DNA of 64,000 bases from Mesotaenium endlicherianum (taxonomy: Eukaryota; Streptophyta; Zygnematophyceae; Zygnematales; Mesotaeniaceae): the NCBI GenBank assembly GCA_009602735.1, contig WELA01003517.1:143816-207815 (forward strand). Reading direction: 5' to 3'. Of the stretch, positions 36,056 through 46,553 are shown piece after piece; position 1 is the first letter of the stretch; every line of letters starts with the position of its first letter. The translations under genes and the position numbers were made by a program. Below the pieces are notes generated by a model. That model did no database searches, had not been told where the DNA came from, and was given only the letters and a program-made list of their open reading frames with translations.

Positions 36056-36454
36056 TGTAACGATCTGAGCTATTTAGGGCGTATTTAGGAATATTCCTAT
36101 AACTACCTACAATACGTTACGCTATATATCAACATATTGTTGATAAATGATTGCATCTTGATATATTATTCGCCACACATGTGTGCCGACTAATTGATGG
36201 TCGATTAGCAAAACGACCAAGATGCTATTGCAAAAAGCGTTGTAAAGTAATTTGACTACTTTGCAATAGTTTGACATGATTAATCATAAGGTACTTTTAT
36301 TAATTATGAGATAATAACCTAATTAATCTTTGATTATTTAAGTTGATATGATTATGATTATTTTTAAATAATGCCTAAGTCATAGATTTCGGATTTACGA
36401 CAAGTCGTAAAGCCGAGCGAAGTCGAAAAGTCAAACAAGTTATTTACGCAAAGT

Positions 36455-36528
36455 TACTTTGCATCCAGGCGGATTCAAACCCGCGACACCTCGTTTGAAA
36501 CGTTCACACCTAACCAATTGGCAAAGTA
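36455..36528 (-). other. tRNA-like segment in the C LTR
   Basis: Read on the minus strand, 74 bases start TACTTTGC and end GCAAAGTA, an 8-bp acceptor-like stem. Between them are an A-box-like stretch (CAATTGGTTAGGTG) and a B-box-like T arm (GCGGGTTTGAATCCGC). The anticodon arm is poor; a loop TTTCAAA can be drawn with only two firm pairs. No tRNA function is claimed. It looks like a captured or decayed tRNA gene carrying polymerase III-type boxes. Confidence 0.5.
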
Positions 36529-36842
36529 GTTTTTACGGACTACGTGGTCATGACAAAACATGGTGTACGCGACCATTCGCGACTACGCAATCAGTCTCGT
36601 CTTTTCGAGGAAACTCATAGACGTGACTACGAACAATCACGTCTATTTGAAAAGTCGAATCGATGTGACTCGCCGATTTGGCTTGAAACGATTTGACGCG
36701 GTTCGTCGAAAGTCTCGAAATCTCCACATGGCGTGATTTCGTGCATTTGGTCAAAATGGTCACATCTATTTGACCGTTTTCGTTGACATGACCAGTGCCC
36801 TAGGTGGTGACTCGAAGCACTCGATGCCTCACGTTGTGCGGG

Positions 36843-36850
36843 TATAAATA
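36843..36850 (+). promoter_or_regulatory. TATA box in the C LTR
   Basis: TATAAATA, framed by GGG and CCC. The 3' LTR has the matching AATAAATACCC with a change (about 49628). Confidence 0.6.
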
Positions 36851-36965
36851 CCCACAAGAACCATTGTGAGTGCAACTCTCACAAATTCTAAAGTTTTGAA
36901 CGACTCCTTTCTGAACAGCTTAGAAAAGTTCCTCACGATACTCTTGAAAGTTCGAATTGTTACAT

Positions 36966-36977
36966 TGGTATCGGAGC
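36966..36977 (+). other. Primer-binding site of C
   Basis: TGGTATCGGAGC two bases after the 5' LTR, identical to the A1 site. Confidence 0.9.
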
Positions 36978-39035
36978 AAGTCTTTGCTCCACTATGAAAA
37001 TTAGTGCAGAATCGTTCAATTTTATGCTTGATTGGTTCAAATTTGCAAAGCAATTTTATTTTTTTTTGGTGGTTTGCAAAGACACTAACTTGAGTTATTG
37101 TTGTGCTTTTGCCGAGGTAATCGACGAGGAGACAAGGGGCCTGCTTCAAGCCGAATCCCGTCGAATCTTCCATGCCCAACCATGTCAGTCTGGTTGGCCC
37201 GAGAAGACCCGTCGACAAGCAGGGGCCTGAGGGGCCTCATTTTCTCAACGGAGCCAAGGAAATCCTTGGCCTAAGTCAAGAAGTGGCAGGGGTGGCTCTG
37301 ACGCGCCTGTACCCCATCGCCTGGTTGAATCGTCCGCGAGGGTGGGGGCGTTGTCGTCCTTGCCTCCTCGCTCTCGTTTTGACAGCAAGGGGGGGGGTCT
37401 TGGGTTTCCCTCGCTCTCCCCTTGTTCACTTTGGTCACAGGGGTCTGTGTTATACCCCCTGGCCCGTTTAAAACGTGCGATCGGCATCGCACGGACCCTA
37501 GTTTTGAAGTACTCGCGTATCGGCCTAGCTTGCCGTACCGATACTTCGTATCGCATACGTATACGTATCAAAAAAGAACTTATAAAAACTAGTGGTCTGT
37601 TTTTATTCATTTAACACCAAAATAAGATTTTCCCTTCCAAAGGCGGATGATTGACCCAATTTTTTTAATGACCATCAATACTTGACGCGCATGTCATTCT
37701 TCACTTAACGCGATCGACAAAACTTACAATTATCAAAGTTTCCAAAAGGTACAGCCGCAAGCAACTTTGGCGTATTTTGGCGTATTTTACGAATAATTTT
37801 GGCACACCCGTATAAACGTATCCGTACAAGCCGTATCCGTACAGGTCGTATCCGCATGTCAAACTAGGGCACGGACGAGCACGCCCGTGGCTAATTTGTA
37901 ACTTTGAATCAGCCCGGTGGGCTCAGTTTGTGTTCGTTTTGGTCGTCGTATAGCCGCGCCATAGCGTTATGCTGACGCCATGCGGCGTCAGCATAATCCA
38001 ATAAGTCTATCCGCGGGGGGGGGTCCTGGGCTTCCCTTGCCCCCCGTTTCTCTCGTCTTTCTTCTAGGGGGTCTTGTGGGGACTCTTTGAGGCCGTCCGA
38101 TGTCGCGGCCCATGTATAGCGGCCCCGGATGTTCCGCGGCCACTTTTTAAATATGCCAGGAGCCCGGTGGGCTCCTTTTGATTTGTTTTGAGCCTGCATG
38201 GCCATCACGTGATGTACGGCCGTCTTGCGTCCGCACAAAACGGACCAGGCATGTGTGCCTGGCCCAAGCGTCTGTTTAGCAAGCAACATAAGTGGAAAAT
38301 TTATTCGATTGGGGGGGGGGCATTTGCATATTTACCCCCTGCCCGTGCGGTCTTGCCACTAAGGGCGGCAAGTCCCGCTTTTCTGTTGGGGACCTGTTTT
38401 GGTCCCTTCTGTCACATAAAAGATCTGCCCGGGGCCCGTTTTGGCCCCGACATATTGTTCACTGGAATATTTATGCCAGCAAACAAAGACTGGGATTTGA
38501 AGTAATTCATCCCACGAAGGGGTGGCCCGGGTTTTATGGGAAACAGTCGGGTTTACCCTGATTGACTTTTGCGGACGAGGTGAGTGTCCCACAAGTTCAA
38601 ATCCGTCGAGCCTGTGTGTGGACTTTATGTCCCGTAGCACACAAGAGGATTTTATTTGGTAGAATCCTAGATAGGGGAGTGTGGATTTTACAAAATCTAT
38701 GGGCTTCCCCTGATTAACTTTGTATGGACTTTCTGTCCCATAGCACATAAAAGGGTATTCTTCGGTAAAACCCTAGATAGGGGAGTTCGGATTTTACGAA
38801 AATCTGTGGACTTTCCTTGATTGACTTTTATGGTCAAGCGAGACTATTTATTGGTCCCCCTTGCACATGTCAAGTCACCATTTGCAACCGTATGGGCCAT
38901 TTTGCCCTGTTGCAAATAAGGGATCAGCACGGATTTTGTGAATGTTTGCCACCCATCCCACCCACATTGTGTTCATTCGTGCTACGCGCATTTTTCGACA
39001 CAATCGACGGGCTCTCAGCCCGAAGGTCTTTTCCC
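36978..39035 (+). other. Internal 5' region of C, no intact gene
   Basis: Where gag should be there is no long frame. Two related G-tract phrases occur (about 37388-37420 and 38015-38050: a run of G, then TC[TC]TGGG[TC]TTCCCT), followed by a tandem pair of about 106 bp (38617-38830). The region looks like accumulated small insertions and decay. Confidence 0.5.
38617..38830. repeat. Tandem repeat, two copies of about 106 bp
   Basis: The second copy starts near 38723. Shared phrases include GGACTTT.TGTCCC.TAGCAC, CCTAGATAGGGGAGT and TTGATTGACTTT. Copies differ at roughly one base in six or seven. Confidence 0.8.
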
Positions 39036-39890
39036 TGTCATGATTTATTAAGTCGAAGTCGTTGCACGTATTCGAGCTACAAGCGTGTGAGCGATCAACC
39101 TCGAACGGGCAATTGCCTCTTTGCATTTGTGTGATTTAGTTTATTAAGTTGCTATGCTCGCATGCCTAGGGGATAGATGCCACGTGACAAGTCAACACTT
39201 GTCACGTGCGCCAGACCTACTAGACACACCAGAGGTACGAATATCCCGTCCAAAACTGGACGGTGGCACTTGACTTTGTATACATAGCCACTACAGGCCG
39301 CAGGGACCCAAGCGACAGCCCGAAGCAAAGGCAACAAGGGTCGAGGGGGCCGCGTGGAGCCACCGGAAGGTGGCGGGCTTTTGCGCTTGGCCCAGGCTCA
39401 CACGACAGCCAGCCCGAGCACTTTATTGTGCTCGGCGCCAAGCGACGAGAGCCACCGAGGCCACGTGGCGTATATGTGTGTGTATGCAAAGGTAGATCTT
39501 AGATGAAGACTACATGCATTGAATCCGCGCCTAATCCGTCGGGTTTCCAGGAGTATAAGTACTAGAGATGTTCCTAGAGAGACATCTTTTTAGAAGTCCC
39601 CATTATGCCAGTTGTAAGTCACAGAGATCATCAGTAAAACTTACACTGTTATCCCTTGTGTTTTCAGCACCACTTAGTCTCTCTCTTGTGAAGAGCAAGC
39701 CTTGCTGGCTTCCAGTCACTTGAAGAACTTTACAAGTGGTGAGCAAATTCACAGCTTAAACCCCTGCCATAGGACTACTCCCGAAGATCATGATGTGCTT
39801 CCAGTGATCTTTTGGGCCATACTTCATTAGTTGTATTCCTACCAGTTTACATTTTTGAGGTGCTCACTCTGGAGAGTACACACTCCCTTA
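39036..39890 (+). repeat. Left long repeat of D (5' LTR or part of it)
   Basis: Begins TGTCATGATTTATTAAG and matches 44028-45274 apart from a block of about 388 bp that only the right copy has. It lacks the segment X that flanks the right copy on both sides. Confidence 0.8.
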
Positions 39891-40124
39891 TCTCTAAAAA
39901 GATATCTCTTTGCTTCGCTTACAAGCATTTAAAATCTTGAGCGTATGCCTACTCCAAGTGGGCTCGCTTATCAGCCTTACCACGAAAGGGTTAGTGGGCA
40001 AGACTCAGACTCAGATCTCAGTGCCATCACAGAACCTTCTGAAGGGGATCATCAAGTGCCTCTTCAGCCTGTAGCTGTCATTGAGCCATAGCCTCAGTGG
40101 ACTTATATTGATCTACAGAGCTCT

Positions 40125-40871
40125 ATGGCAAGAGACCAGGATACAAAGGTAGATAAGGCCCCCCTCTTCCGTTTCAGCGGTAGGCCAGGCACCTGTGATC
40201 TGGACGACACCATCTCTGAGTTTGAGGTTGACTTTGAGAACGCGAAGCTCAAGACGCCTGCGCTCACTAAAGCGGTGTACGAGCTGCACCGCTTCTATCG
40301 CCGCAAGGATGAGACGATTCGCATGATGTACCGGCGCCTGACCCACCTACGACGAGACGTGGGCACTGTCACCAACCGGGAGGCTGCGGAGATCTTCTTG
40401 CGAGCCATCGATCCGCGTCTGAGGGAGAGGGCCATCGCTCCTCTCATTGATCGCGCCGGCGTCAACTACACGCTGGAGGATGCCTACAAAGCTGTAGAGC
40501 GTCAAAGTCTGGCTGCCGCATTGAGCAACATCAGCGATCGTGTGGGCCCCGCATCCACTGGCATACGCCAGGAAGCACCGGTGCTGCCCTCCTCGACAGC
40601 ACGCTTTTCTCCTGCCCGCCAGCACCAGCAGCAGCATTCGCAATGCTCGCAGTTGCCAGCACAGACGCAGTCTCACAACGCGCCACGTGGCCGTATCTCC
40701 ATGGCCGCAACGACGGGCGACCTTTGCTGGGCATGTGGAGAGACGAGCCACACACGTCGTGAGTGTACTCTGGCGCAGAACGGCAGGCCAGGTGACTGCA
40801 CAACCTGCGGCAAAGCAGGCCATGAAAGTCGTATGCTTGCAGCGCGACACGGAGGTTGGACGCGCTCATGA
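40125..40871 (+). CDS. Gag-like protein of D with zinc knuckles
   Basis: The N-terminal part (LFRFSGRPGTCDLDD, then FYRRKDETIRMMYRRLTHL and AAEIFLRAIDPRLRE) has the helical pattern of retrotransposon Gag. The C-terminal part has a full CCHC knuckle, CWACGETSHTRREC, and a second, CTTCGKAGHESR, whose fourth cysteine is missing in this frame but present in the +1 frame that stays open to 41637. A frameshift or indel near 40835 therefore separates the two. The start is the first ATG of the frame. Confidence 0.75.
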   Translation: MARDQDTKVDKAPLFRFSGRPGTCDLDDTISEFEVDFENAKLKTPALTKAVYELHRFYRRKDETIRMMYRRLTHLRRDVGTVTNREAAEIFLRAIDPRLRERAIAPLIDRAGVNYTLEDAYKAVERQSLAAALSNISDRVGPASTGIRQEAPVLPSSTARFSPARQHQQQHSQCSQLPAQTQSHNAPRGRISMAATTGDLCWACGETSHTRRECTLAQNGRPGDCTTCGKAGHESRMLAARHGGWTRS

Positions 40872-43334
40872 TGATCCTGCGCCCTCTTCAGGCCAGCAAG
40901 GCATGCAGAACCCTTGCACGAGAGGACGCCCCACGATCACGGCAGCCACGGCTACGACAAATGCTGCGCTGACCCCCACGGAGGACATCTTCAACTACGG
41001 CAATCTCAGCGATGCGCTAGCTGCGTCCGAGGCGGAGAACGCGCGACTCCGCGCCCTATTTGCTGCCGACAGCTTTGACACCCGCGGAGCCTTGGACGCA
41101 CATGCACTCCCGGCCGACGCTGTGGCACTGACATCTGGCGACAACGCAGCACGTGCACGCACGCCCAATGCCGACATCTGGCAGTCCTTGAGCCGGCCAC
41201 ATGCCGCAGCAGCAGCGTTGCAGCCATGCGCACGTCCGCATTACAACAGAGCGCCTATGACGGCAGCTACGGCTACAACGGATGCCGCGCTAACCCCTGG
41301 GGTCGACTATTGCAGCTTTGACAACATTAGCGATGCGCTCATGGAGGCCAACGCCGAGATCGCGCGTCTACGAGGCCTCGGCGTCGTCAACAGCTATGAT
41401 GCGTGCGCAGCGCAGTTCATGCACAATCCTTCGACCAACGCTACGGGGTTAACATCCGACGGTGGCGCAACTCTTGCGTGCACCCCCAGCGCCGACATTA
41501 TGCAGCCAAAGTGCCTGCCAAGTTGCGTACAACAGCGTTGCAACCACACGCACGTCCGCATGACGACGAAGCGTCTAGGACGAAAGCTGCAGGCGCCGAC
41601 GACGTTGCGTCTACAGTCCCAACGCACCTCGCGCTGACACCTCTCAGCTGCGAGAGGGTATGCACCAACGCGCTGACAGATGGCAGGCCTCAGGCCTGCG
41701 CAGCTCTGGAAGCCCACGCTGCACATGACCCCGCTGACGGGTCGATGCTGTAGCTACGCGCTCGTCCGCACGACAACGAAGCGCTCATGACGAGGGCTGC
41801 ATACGTCGACCGTGACGCGTTTGCAGATCCAGCGCGCCCGGCTCTTACACCTGTCAGCAGCAATAGGGCAGGCCTCGACAAGCAGATAGGTGGCAGGCCC
41901 TCGGCTTGTGCAATCCTGGCAGTCCACGCTGCACAGAGCCCCGCTGACGGGTCAACGCAACCGCCTCGCGCACCTCCGCACGACAACGGAGCGCCCATGA
42001 CGAAAGCCGCAGGCACCGACATCGACGCCTCTGCAGGCCCGCCTCGCCCCGCGCTGACACCTGTCAGCAACGACATGGCGAGTACCAATAGGTTGATCGA
42101 TGGCAGGCCCAAAGCCTGTGTAGTCCTGGCAGTCGACGATGCAAGCGTACTCACCAACGGGTCCCCGAAGCAGCCAGCGCAGCCCGCAAAGACGTCGACA
42201 CACGCGCCTTTTCAGTTCGCTGCCCTGATGGAGCCAGCAGGGCTGCACAGCGCATGTGCAGCGACAGGTGACGCCCTGACGCGGACCCGCCAGTCGGCCA
42301 TTCCGGCTGCAGCTTCAGCAGCCGTGCAAATTACGGCCGTGCGGACGTGCCCAATGTTGCGCACGAGCACGCAGCCACGGGACAGCCGCCCGCTGCTGGC
42401 TGCTGCTAGCAGCAGGTCCCAGCGGCCGCCGCCACGTATCGCGCACACGCTGGCCAAAGCGCCGACCTTTGGCAGTGGCATGGCCAAGCGCACACGCCCA
42501 TCTATACCGACGCAATGATTTGCTCAACGCACGTTCGGCAGCAACACAGTCAACACATCTCCGACAGCAGCTGCGCACATGGCGCAACACCGGCAGCCAA
42601 CAACGCGGACGGCTCCTACGTTGCCACGCGCCCTGCCACAGCATCTCCGGCCTGGCACAAGTCTGGGACAAACCTGCCGCAGAATCGGCAGAAGTCTGGC
42701 AGAGGTTCAGGCCAAGTTGGGAGTAGGCTAGGCACAGGCCTGGCGGAGGTTCAACACAGGTTCGGCTCGCACCTGATTACAGCCGCCGCGACTACACCCT
42801 CTCGTCGCTCCACGCACGCCTCGACCACCTTTGTTTGCCACGCACGCACGCTGCCACTTGGCAGGAGCGCAACGGCCGCCAGGGCACCACGCGAGCGTAT
42901 GCTGCTGGCAGCAGCCGATTGGCCAGCAGCCTCACACAAGAGAAATGGGCCTGACCAAGGACGCCGCACAGAGGAGGCACCACGTCTTCCGCGTTTCTTC
43001 CGCGTGCTCGAGCCGCTGCCAGCGCCTGTTGCTCTCGCGCCTCACGCACTCGCCTCGCCTATGACGACGGTGCAGCTCAGCGCTGAAGTCGTCTCCCTGG
43101 CCTTTGCACCGCATGCCAGCGGTCTCCTTTGCAGACCTTAGAGTAACGCTGGAGGCGACGAGGCAGGCAGCTCAGCTGCTGTTGCAGCCTCGCAGTGGAG
43201 GTCTACGCACCGCCGCGGGCAAGCCAGCGTCTGACGCCGCCGCCGCCGTGCTCTTTGCACCCGCGCGACCTGCGCATGAGCGTAGGACGATAAGCAGTCC
43301 TAACGCCGCCTTTTTGGATAACGCGTAGGGGATC
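40872..43334 (+). pseudogene. Ala/Thr/Pro-rich linker region of D with tandem repeats
   Basis: Long frames occur in turn (to 41637; 41787-42518; 42515-43141), rich in Ala, Thr, Asp and Pro, with stops between. It includes repeats whose periods are multiples of three: about 321 bp (40941 and 41262; shared sense GGCAGC.ACGGCTAC) and 210 bp (41553, 41763, 41973). Such periods suggest expansion while the region was translated. No enzyme motif was found. Confidence 0.55.
41553..42182 (+). repeat. Three 210-bp tandem repeats in D
   Basis: Units start at 41553, 41763 and 41973 with C[GC]TCCGCA.GAC.ACG.AGCG and share CCCGCTGACGGGTC and GGCAGGCC phrases. The period is exactly 70 codons. Confidence 0.8.
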
Positions 43335-43835
43335 GTGCTCGTCAACACTCAGGCCCCGCAGCGGATCATGTTCGACACGGGCGCGCAGCCGGTCCTCATT
43401 GGCCTCAGCTACTTCCGACGGCTGGGCCTCTCTTCAAACGACTTGGAGGATTCGCCGACGCGGATCGACACGGCAGCTGGCACCTCCGAGTTTGTGATTG
43501 GGCGCACACGACTAGCGCTTTGCTTCACCTTCAGGCCAGGGACAATGGACGAGACAACCATCCATCGGCACGCCCTCGTGACTCGCTCTGAGACCTTTGA
43601 CGTCCTCTTGGGACAGGAGGTGCTCTTTCCCATCGGCGCCGCGGTTGACAACTGGACCGAGCGCGTCCAATATCGGCCCGACTGGCGTTCAGGAGAAACC
43701 CGCACGGCTTCTTTGCCGCTCGACATCGTGGACCGACGTCCGGCCATGACCGCTCTCTACGGCTTCCACGTCGGCTGCCCAAACCTACAACTGGCGCACG
43801 TGCCAGCTGAGACTGGTTCTGTTGCAAGTGCTTAG
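43335..43835 (+). CDS. Aspartic protease-like frame of D
   Basis: Retropepsin-type domain: the catalytic IMFDTGAQPVLIG near the start, then FVIGRTRLALCF and TFDVLLGQEVLF, which corresponds to the second conserved hydrophobic-Gly element. It normally processes Gag. The upstream stop at 43326 separates it from the repeat region, so either frameshifting or decay is involved. The frame ends 37 bases before the purine tract. Confidence 0.75.
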   Translation: MLVNTQAPQRIMFDTGAQPVLIGLSYFRRLGLSSNDLEDSPTRIDTAAGTSEFVIGRTRLALCFTFRPGTMDETTIHRHALVTRSETFDVLLGQEVLFPIGAAVDNWTERVQYRPDWRSGETRTASLPLDIVDRRPAMTALYGFHVGCPNLQLAHVPAETGSVASA

Positions 43836-43871
43836 CGTTAGCACTAGGCAGCAACAGCTCATCAGCTGGAG

Positions 43872-43889
43872 GCTGAGAGCTAGGGGGGG
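43872..43889 (+). other. Polypurine tract of D
   Basis: GCTGAGAGCTAGGGGGGG lies directly before segment X. This placement implies that the 3' LTR begins with X, not at the TGTCATG repeat. Confidence 0.6.
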
Positions 43890-44025
43890 ATTAAAACATC
43901 CAACGCTTGCCTCCCTTTTTGGCTATAAAGCCCCATGTATTGTAGACTTCATTGCAGCAAAGCCTGCTTGCTTATTATGCATTGCTTGTGTCGATAGTAC
44001 GCACCCGACCTCCTAGCGCACGACA
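43889..44025 (+). repeat. Segment X, first copy
   Basis: GATTAAAACATCCAAC to GCGCACGACA, about 137 bp, repeated at 45274-45411 on the other side of the right long repeat. Confidence 0.85.
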
Positions 44026-44027
44026 GC

Positions 44028-45274
44028 TGTCATGATTTATTAAGTCGAAGTCGTTGCACGTATTCGAGCTACAAGCGTGTGAGCGATCAACCTCCAACGG
44101 GCATTTGCCTCTTTGCATTTGTGTGATTTAGTTTAGTAAGTTGCTATGCTTGCATGCCTAGGGGATAGATGCCACGTGACAAGTCAACACTTGCCACGTG
44201 CGCCAGACTTACTAGACGCACCAGAGGTACAGGCCGAATACCCCGTCCAAAACTGGACGGTGGCACTTGACTTTGTATTCATAGCCACTACAGGCGGCAG
44301 GGACCCAAGCAACAGCCCGAAGCAAAGGCAACAAGGGTCGAGGGGGCCACGTGGAGCCACCGGAAGGTGGCGGGCTTCTGCGCTTGGCCCAGGCTCACAC
44401 GACAGCCAGCCCGAGCACTTTATTGTGCTCGGCGCCAAGCGATGGGAGCCACCGAGGCCACGTGGCGCCATCGGAAGGTGGCAGGCACCTTCAAGTGGCC
44501 CAGGGGCACTTAAATGCCCGTCACTCGGGTCCAGGCACTTCTAAGTGCCCGACACCCAAGTGGCGAGGCCATCAAGGGCCCCCAGGGCCACCGACCGACA
44601 GCTGCAGCCCGTCGATTGGCCCATGCGCACCCGACCAAGATGTGCTCAGCCGACAGGAACTGTCACAACCTGCAGGAGTACCACGGCTTAGCGGGCAACC
44701 GTCTGATTGCACAAACATAAGTGTGCAAGCTTGTCTCACAAGCTTAGCATGTGCTAGAGTGAGCTCCACCTAGCACAAGCATTTAGCATATTCTAACATC
44801 TCGCTTTTGATTGGATTGAGTAGTAACTAGCCTATTGGAGCGCTAGCACGATAGGTATATGTGTGTGTATGCAAAGGTAGATCTTAGATGAAGACTACAT
44901 GCATTGAATCCGCGCCTAAACCGCCGGGTTTCCAGGAGTATAAGTACTAGAGATGTCCCTAGAGAGACATCTTTTTAAAAGTCCCCATTATGCTTGTTGT
45001 AAGTCACAGAGATCATCAGTAAAACTTACACTTTATCTCTTGTGTTTTCAGGACCACTTAGTTTCTCTCTTGTGAAGTGCAAGCCTTGCTGGCTTCCAGT
45101 CACTTGAAGAACTTTACAAGTGGTAAGCAAAGTCACAGCTTAAACCCCTGCCATAGGACTACTCTTGAAGATCATGATGTGCTTCCAGTGATTTTTTGGG
45201 CCATACTTCATTAGTTGTACTCCTACCAGTTTACATTCTTGAGGTGCTCACTCTGGAGAGTACACACACCCTTG
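44028..45274 (+). repeat. Right long repeat of D
   Basis: Homologous to 39036-39890. It carries about 388 extra bases (44468-44855) between CCACGTGGCG and TATATGTGTGTG, which begin with a near repeat of the preceding GAAGGTGGC phrase. Confidence 0.8.
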
Positions 45275-45411
45275 ATTAAAACATCCAACATTTGCCTCTC
45301 TTTTTGGCTATAAAGCCCCACGTATTGTAGACTTCATTGCAGCAAAGCCTGCTTGCTTATTATGCATTGCTTTGTGTCGATAGTATGCACCCAACCTCCT
45401 AGCGCACGACA
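45274..45411 (+). repeat. Segment X, second copy
   Basis: About 138 bp, nearly identical to 43889-44025. It lies outside the right long repeat. Confidence 0.85.
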
Positions 45412-46553
45412 TCCATGACATTGTCACAATTGTAGATTCTACGGGAATCGACTCCATTGGGCATTTTCTGGATTGACCGACGAGTCGTCAAGGTTGGTCA
45501 CGTTTTGACCAGATTGACATGTTGTTTTGATTTTTTAGATTAAAATCTTGATTCTTTCATCTTCTCTTTCTCCATCCTTTGGCATGATGCTTTTGCATCT
45601 GATTCATCTTGTCAATTGTGACTCGACACAACGCTCACTCAAACCATGTCAAGGTTGGCATCGCATTTTACTTGATAAAGTGCCAAATTCTTGTGTTTTT
45701 GTTTGACAATCGACAAAAATCTGCATATTTTTGCAATTTTCCTATTTCGCATCGTCAACTTGTTTTATCGTTTTACGATGATCGATGCACTTCAAGAGCG
45801 TTAGGTTGCAACCTCTCGAGTTCAAACTTGTTGTGTTTGCTTATGGTTGTGTAGCCCTCACATGCGACATTAAGTGCGCTTAAGTCTCGTACAAAGGGAT
45901 CACAAGAGTTGTGCGCGTATCGCACTGTCACATGCATAGCTTACACTTGAGAAGGTTGGCCTCGCTATTACGTACGACGTAATCAAGCGTTGTTCAAATG
46001 GTCTCCAGTTGTCCAACGATCCAAGGAATCATAGTCTTGTATGGTACCATTTTGTGGCATACTTTAGATGACTCTCGATTCCTTAACGCTTGTTTGCATG
46101 CGTTACCAAGGATTATGTGTCCACGTTATATTCCCATTTGGACTACAACAAACGCCAATGATGCGTTGACAGAATACAAATGCCAACACGGTTGGCATAT
46201 GATGCGATTGCACTGTAGGAGCACAACATCAGACAGACTCTGATGGGTTCTCCATACAACTCGTTCGTGACGTTCTTTGTGATTCGGTCACATACGTCAC
46301 TGATTCCGCTTATAAACGACGTTGTGATACGTTCACTTCGACAGATGCGCATTGTTGTACTGGAACATGTTGAAAGGTTGTGGGTTTGCCCAGCCCTGGC
46401 CAAAGTTGCTTAAGAGCAACGTGGCCTGTTCTCGTCTGTACTCCGTGCGTGTTAGTTTCATTGATTTGCAAGATACTTCATGAGTATTTGCAACAATTTG
46501 TCAGTATTGGCTTCGCCATATACTCCTCTTAAAGGGATAAACATATCGTTAAT
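45412..46553 (+). other. Decayed internal region of C
   Basis: By position this should be protease and reverse transcriptase of C, but I can read no motif with confidence. It is AT-rich with many stops in all frames. Confidence 0.45.

Larger units (their letters stand above)
36056..36964 (+). repeat. 5' LTR of C
   Basis: 909 bp with a TATA box inside GGGTATAAATACCC (36843-36850) and a tRNA-like segment on its minus strand (36455-36528). Confidence 0.92.
39036..45411 (+). mobile_element. Element D: non-autonomous Gag-protease LTR element nested in C
   Basis: Long direct repeats (39036-39890 and 44028-45274) flank a Gag-like frame, an Ala-rich repetitive region, an aspartic protease and a purine tract. 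Between the protease stop (43835) and the purine tract (about 43872) there is no room for reverse transcriptase, RNase H or integrase, so the element would need enzymes from elsewhere. No target duplication was found (TTCCC left, TCCAT right), and the 3' end is complicated by an extra direct repeat. Confidence 0.75.

Noticed and set aside
40540-40835. Upstream part of the +1 frame that overlaps the D Gag
   Set aside because: The Gag frame with its zinc knuckle is the coding one there; the other frame becomes plausible only after the second knuckle.
44146-44773. Overlapping open frames in the right long repeat of D
   Set aside because: They lie inside a non-coding repeat, are low-complexity, and the left copy does not preserve them.
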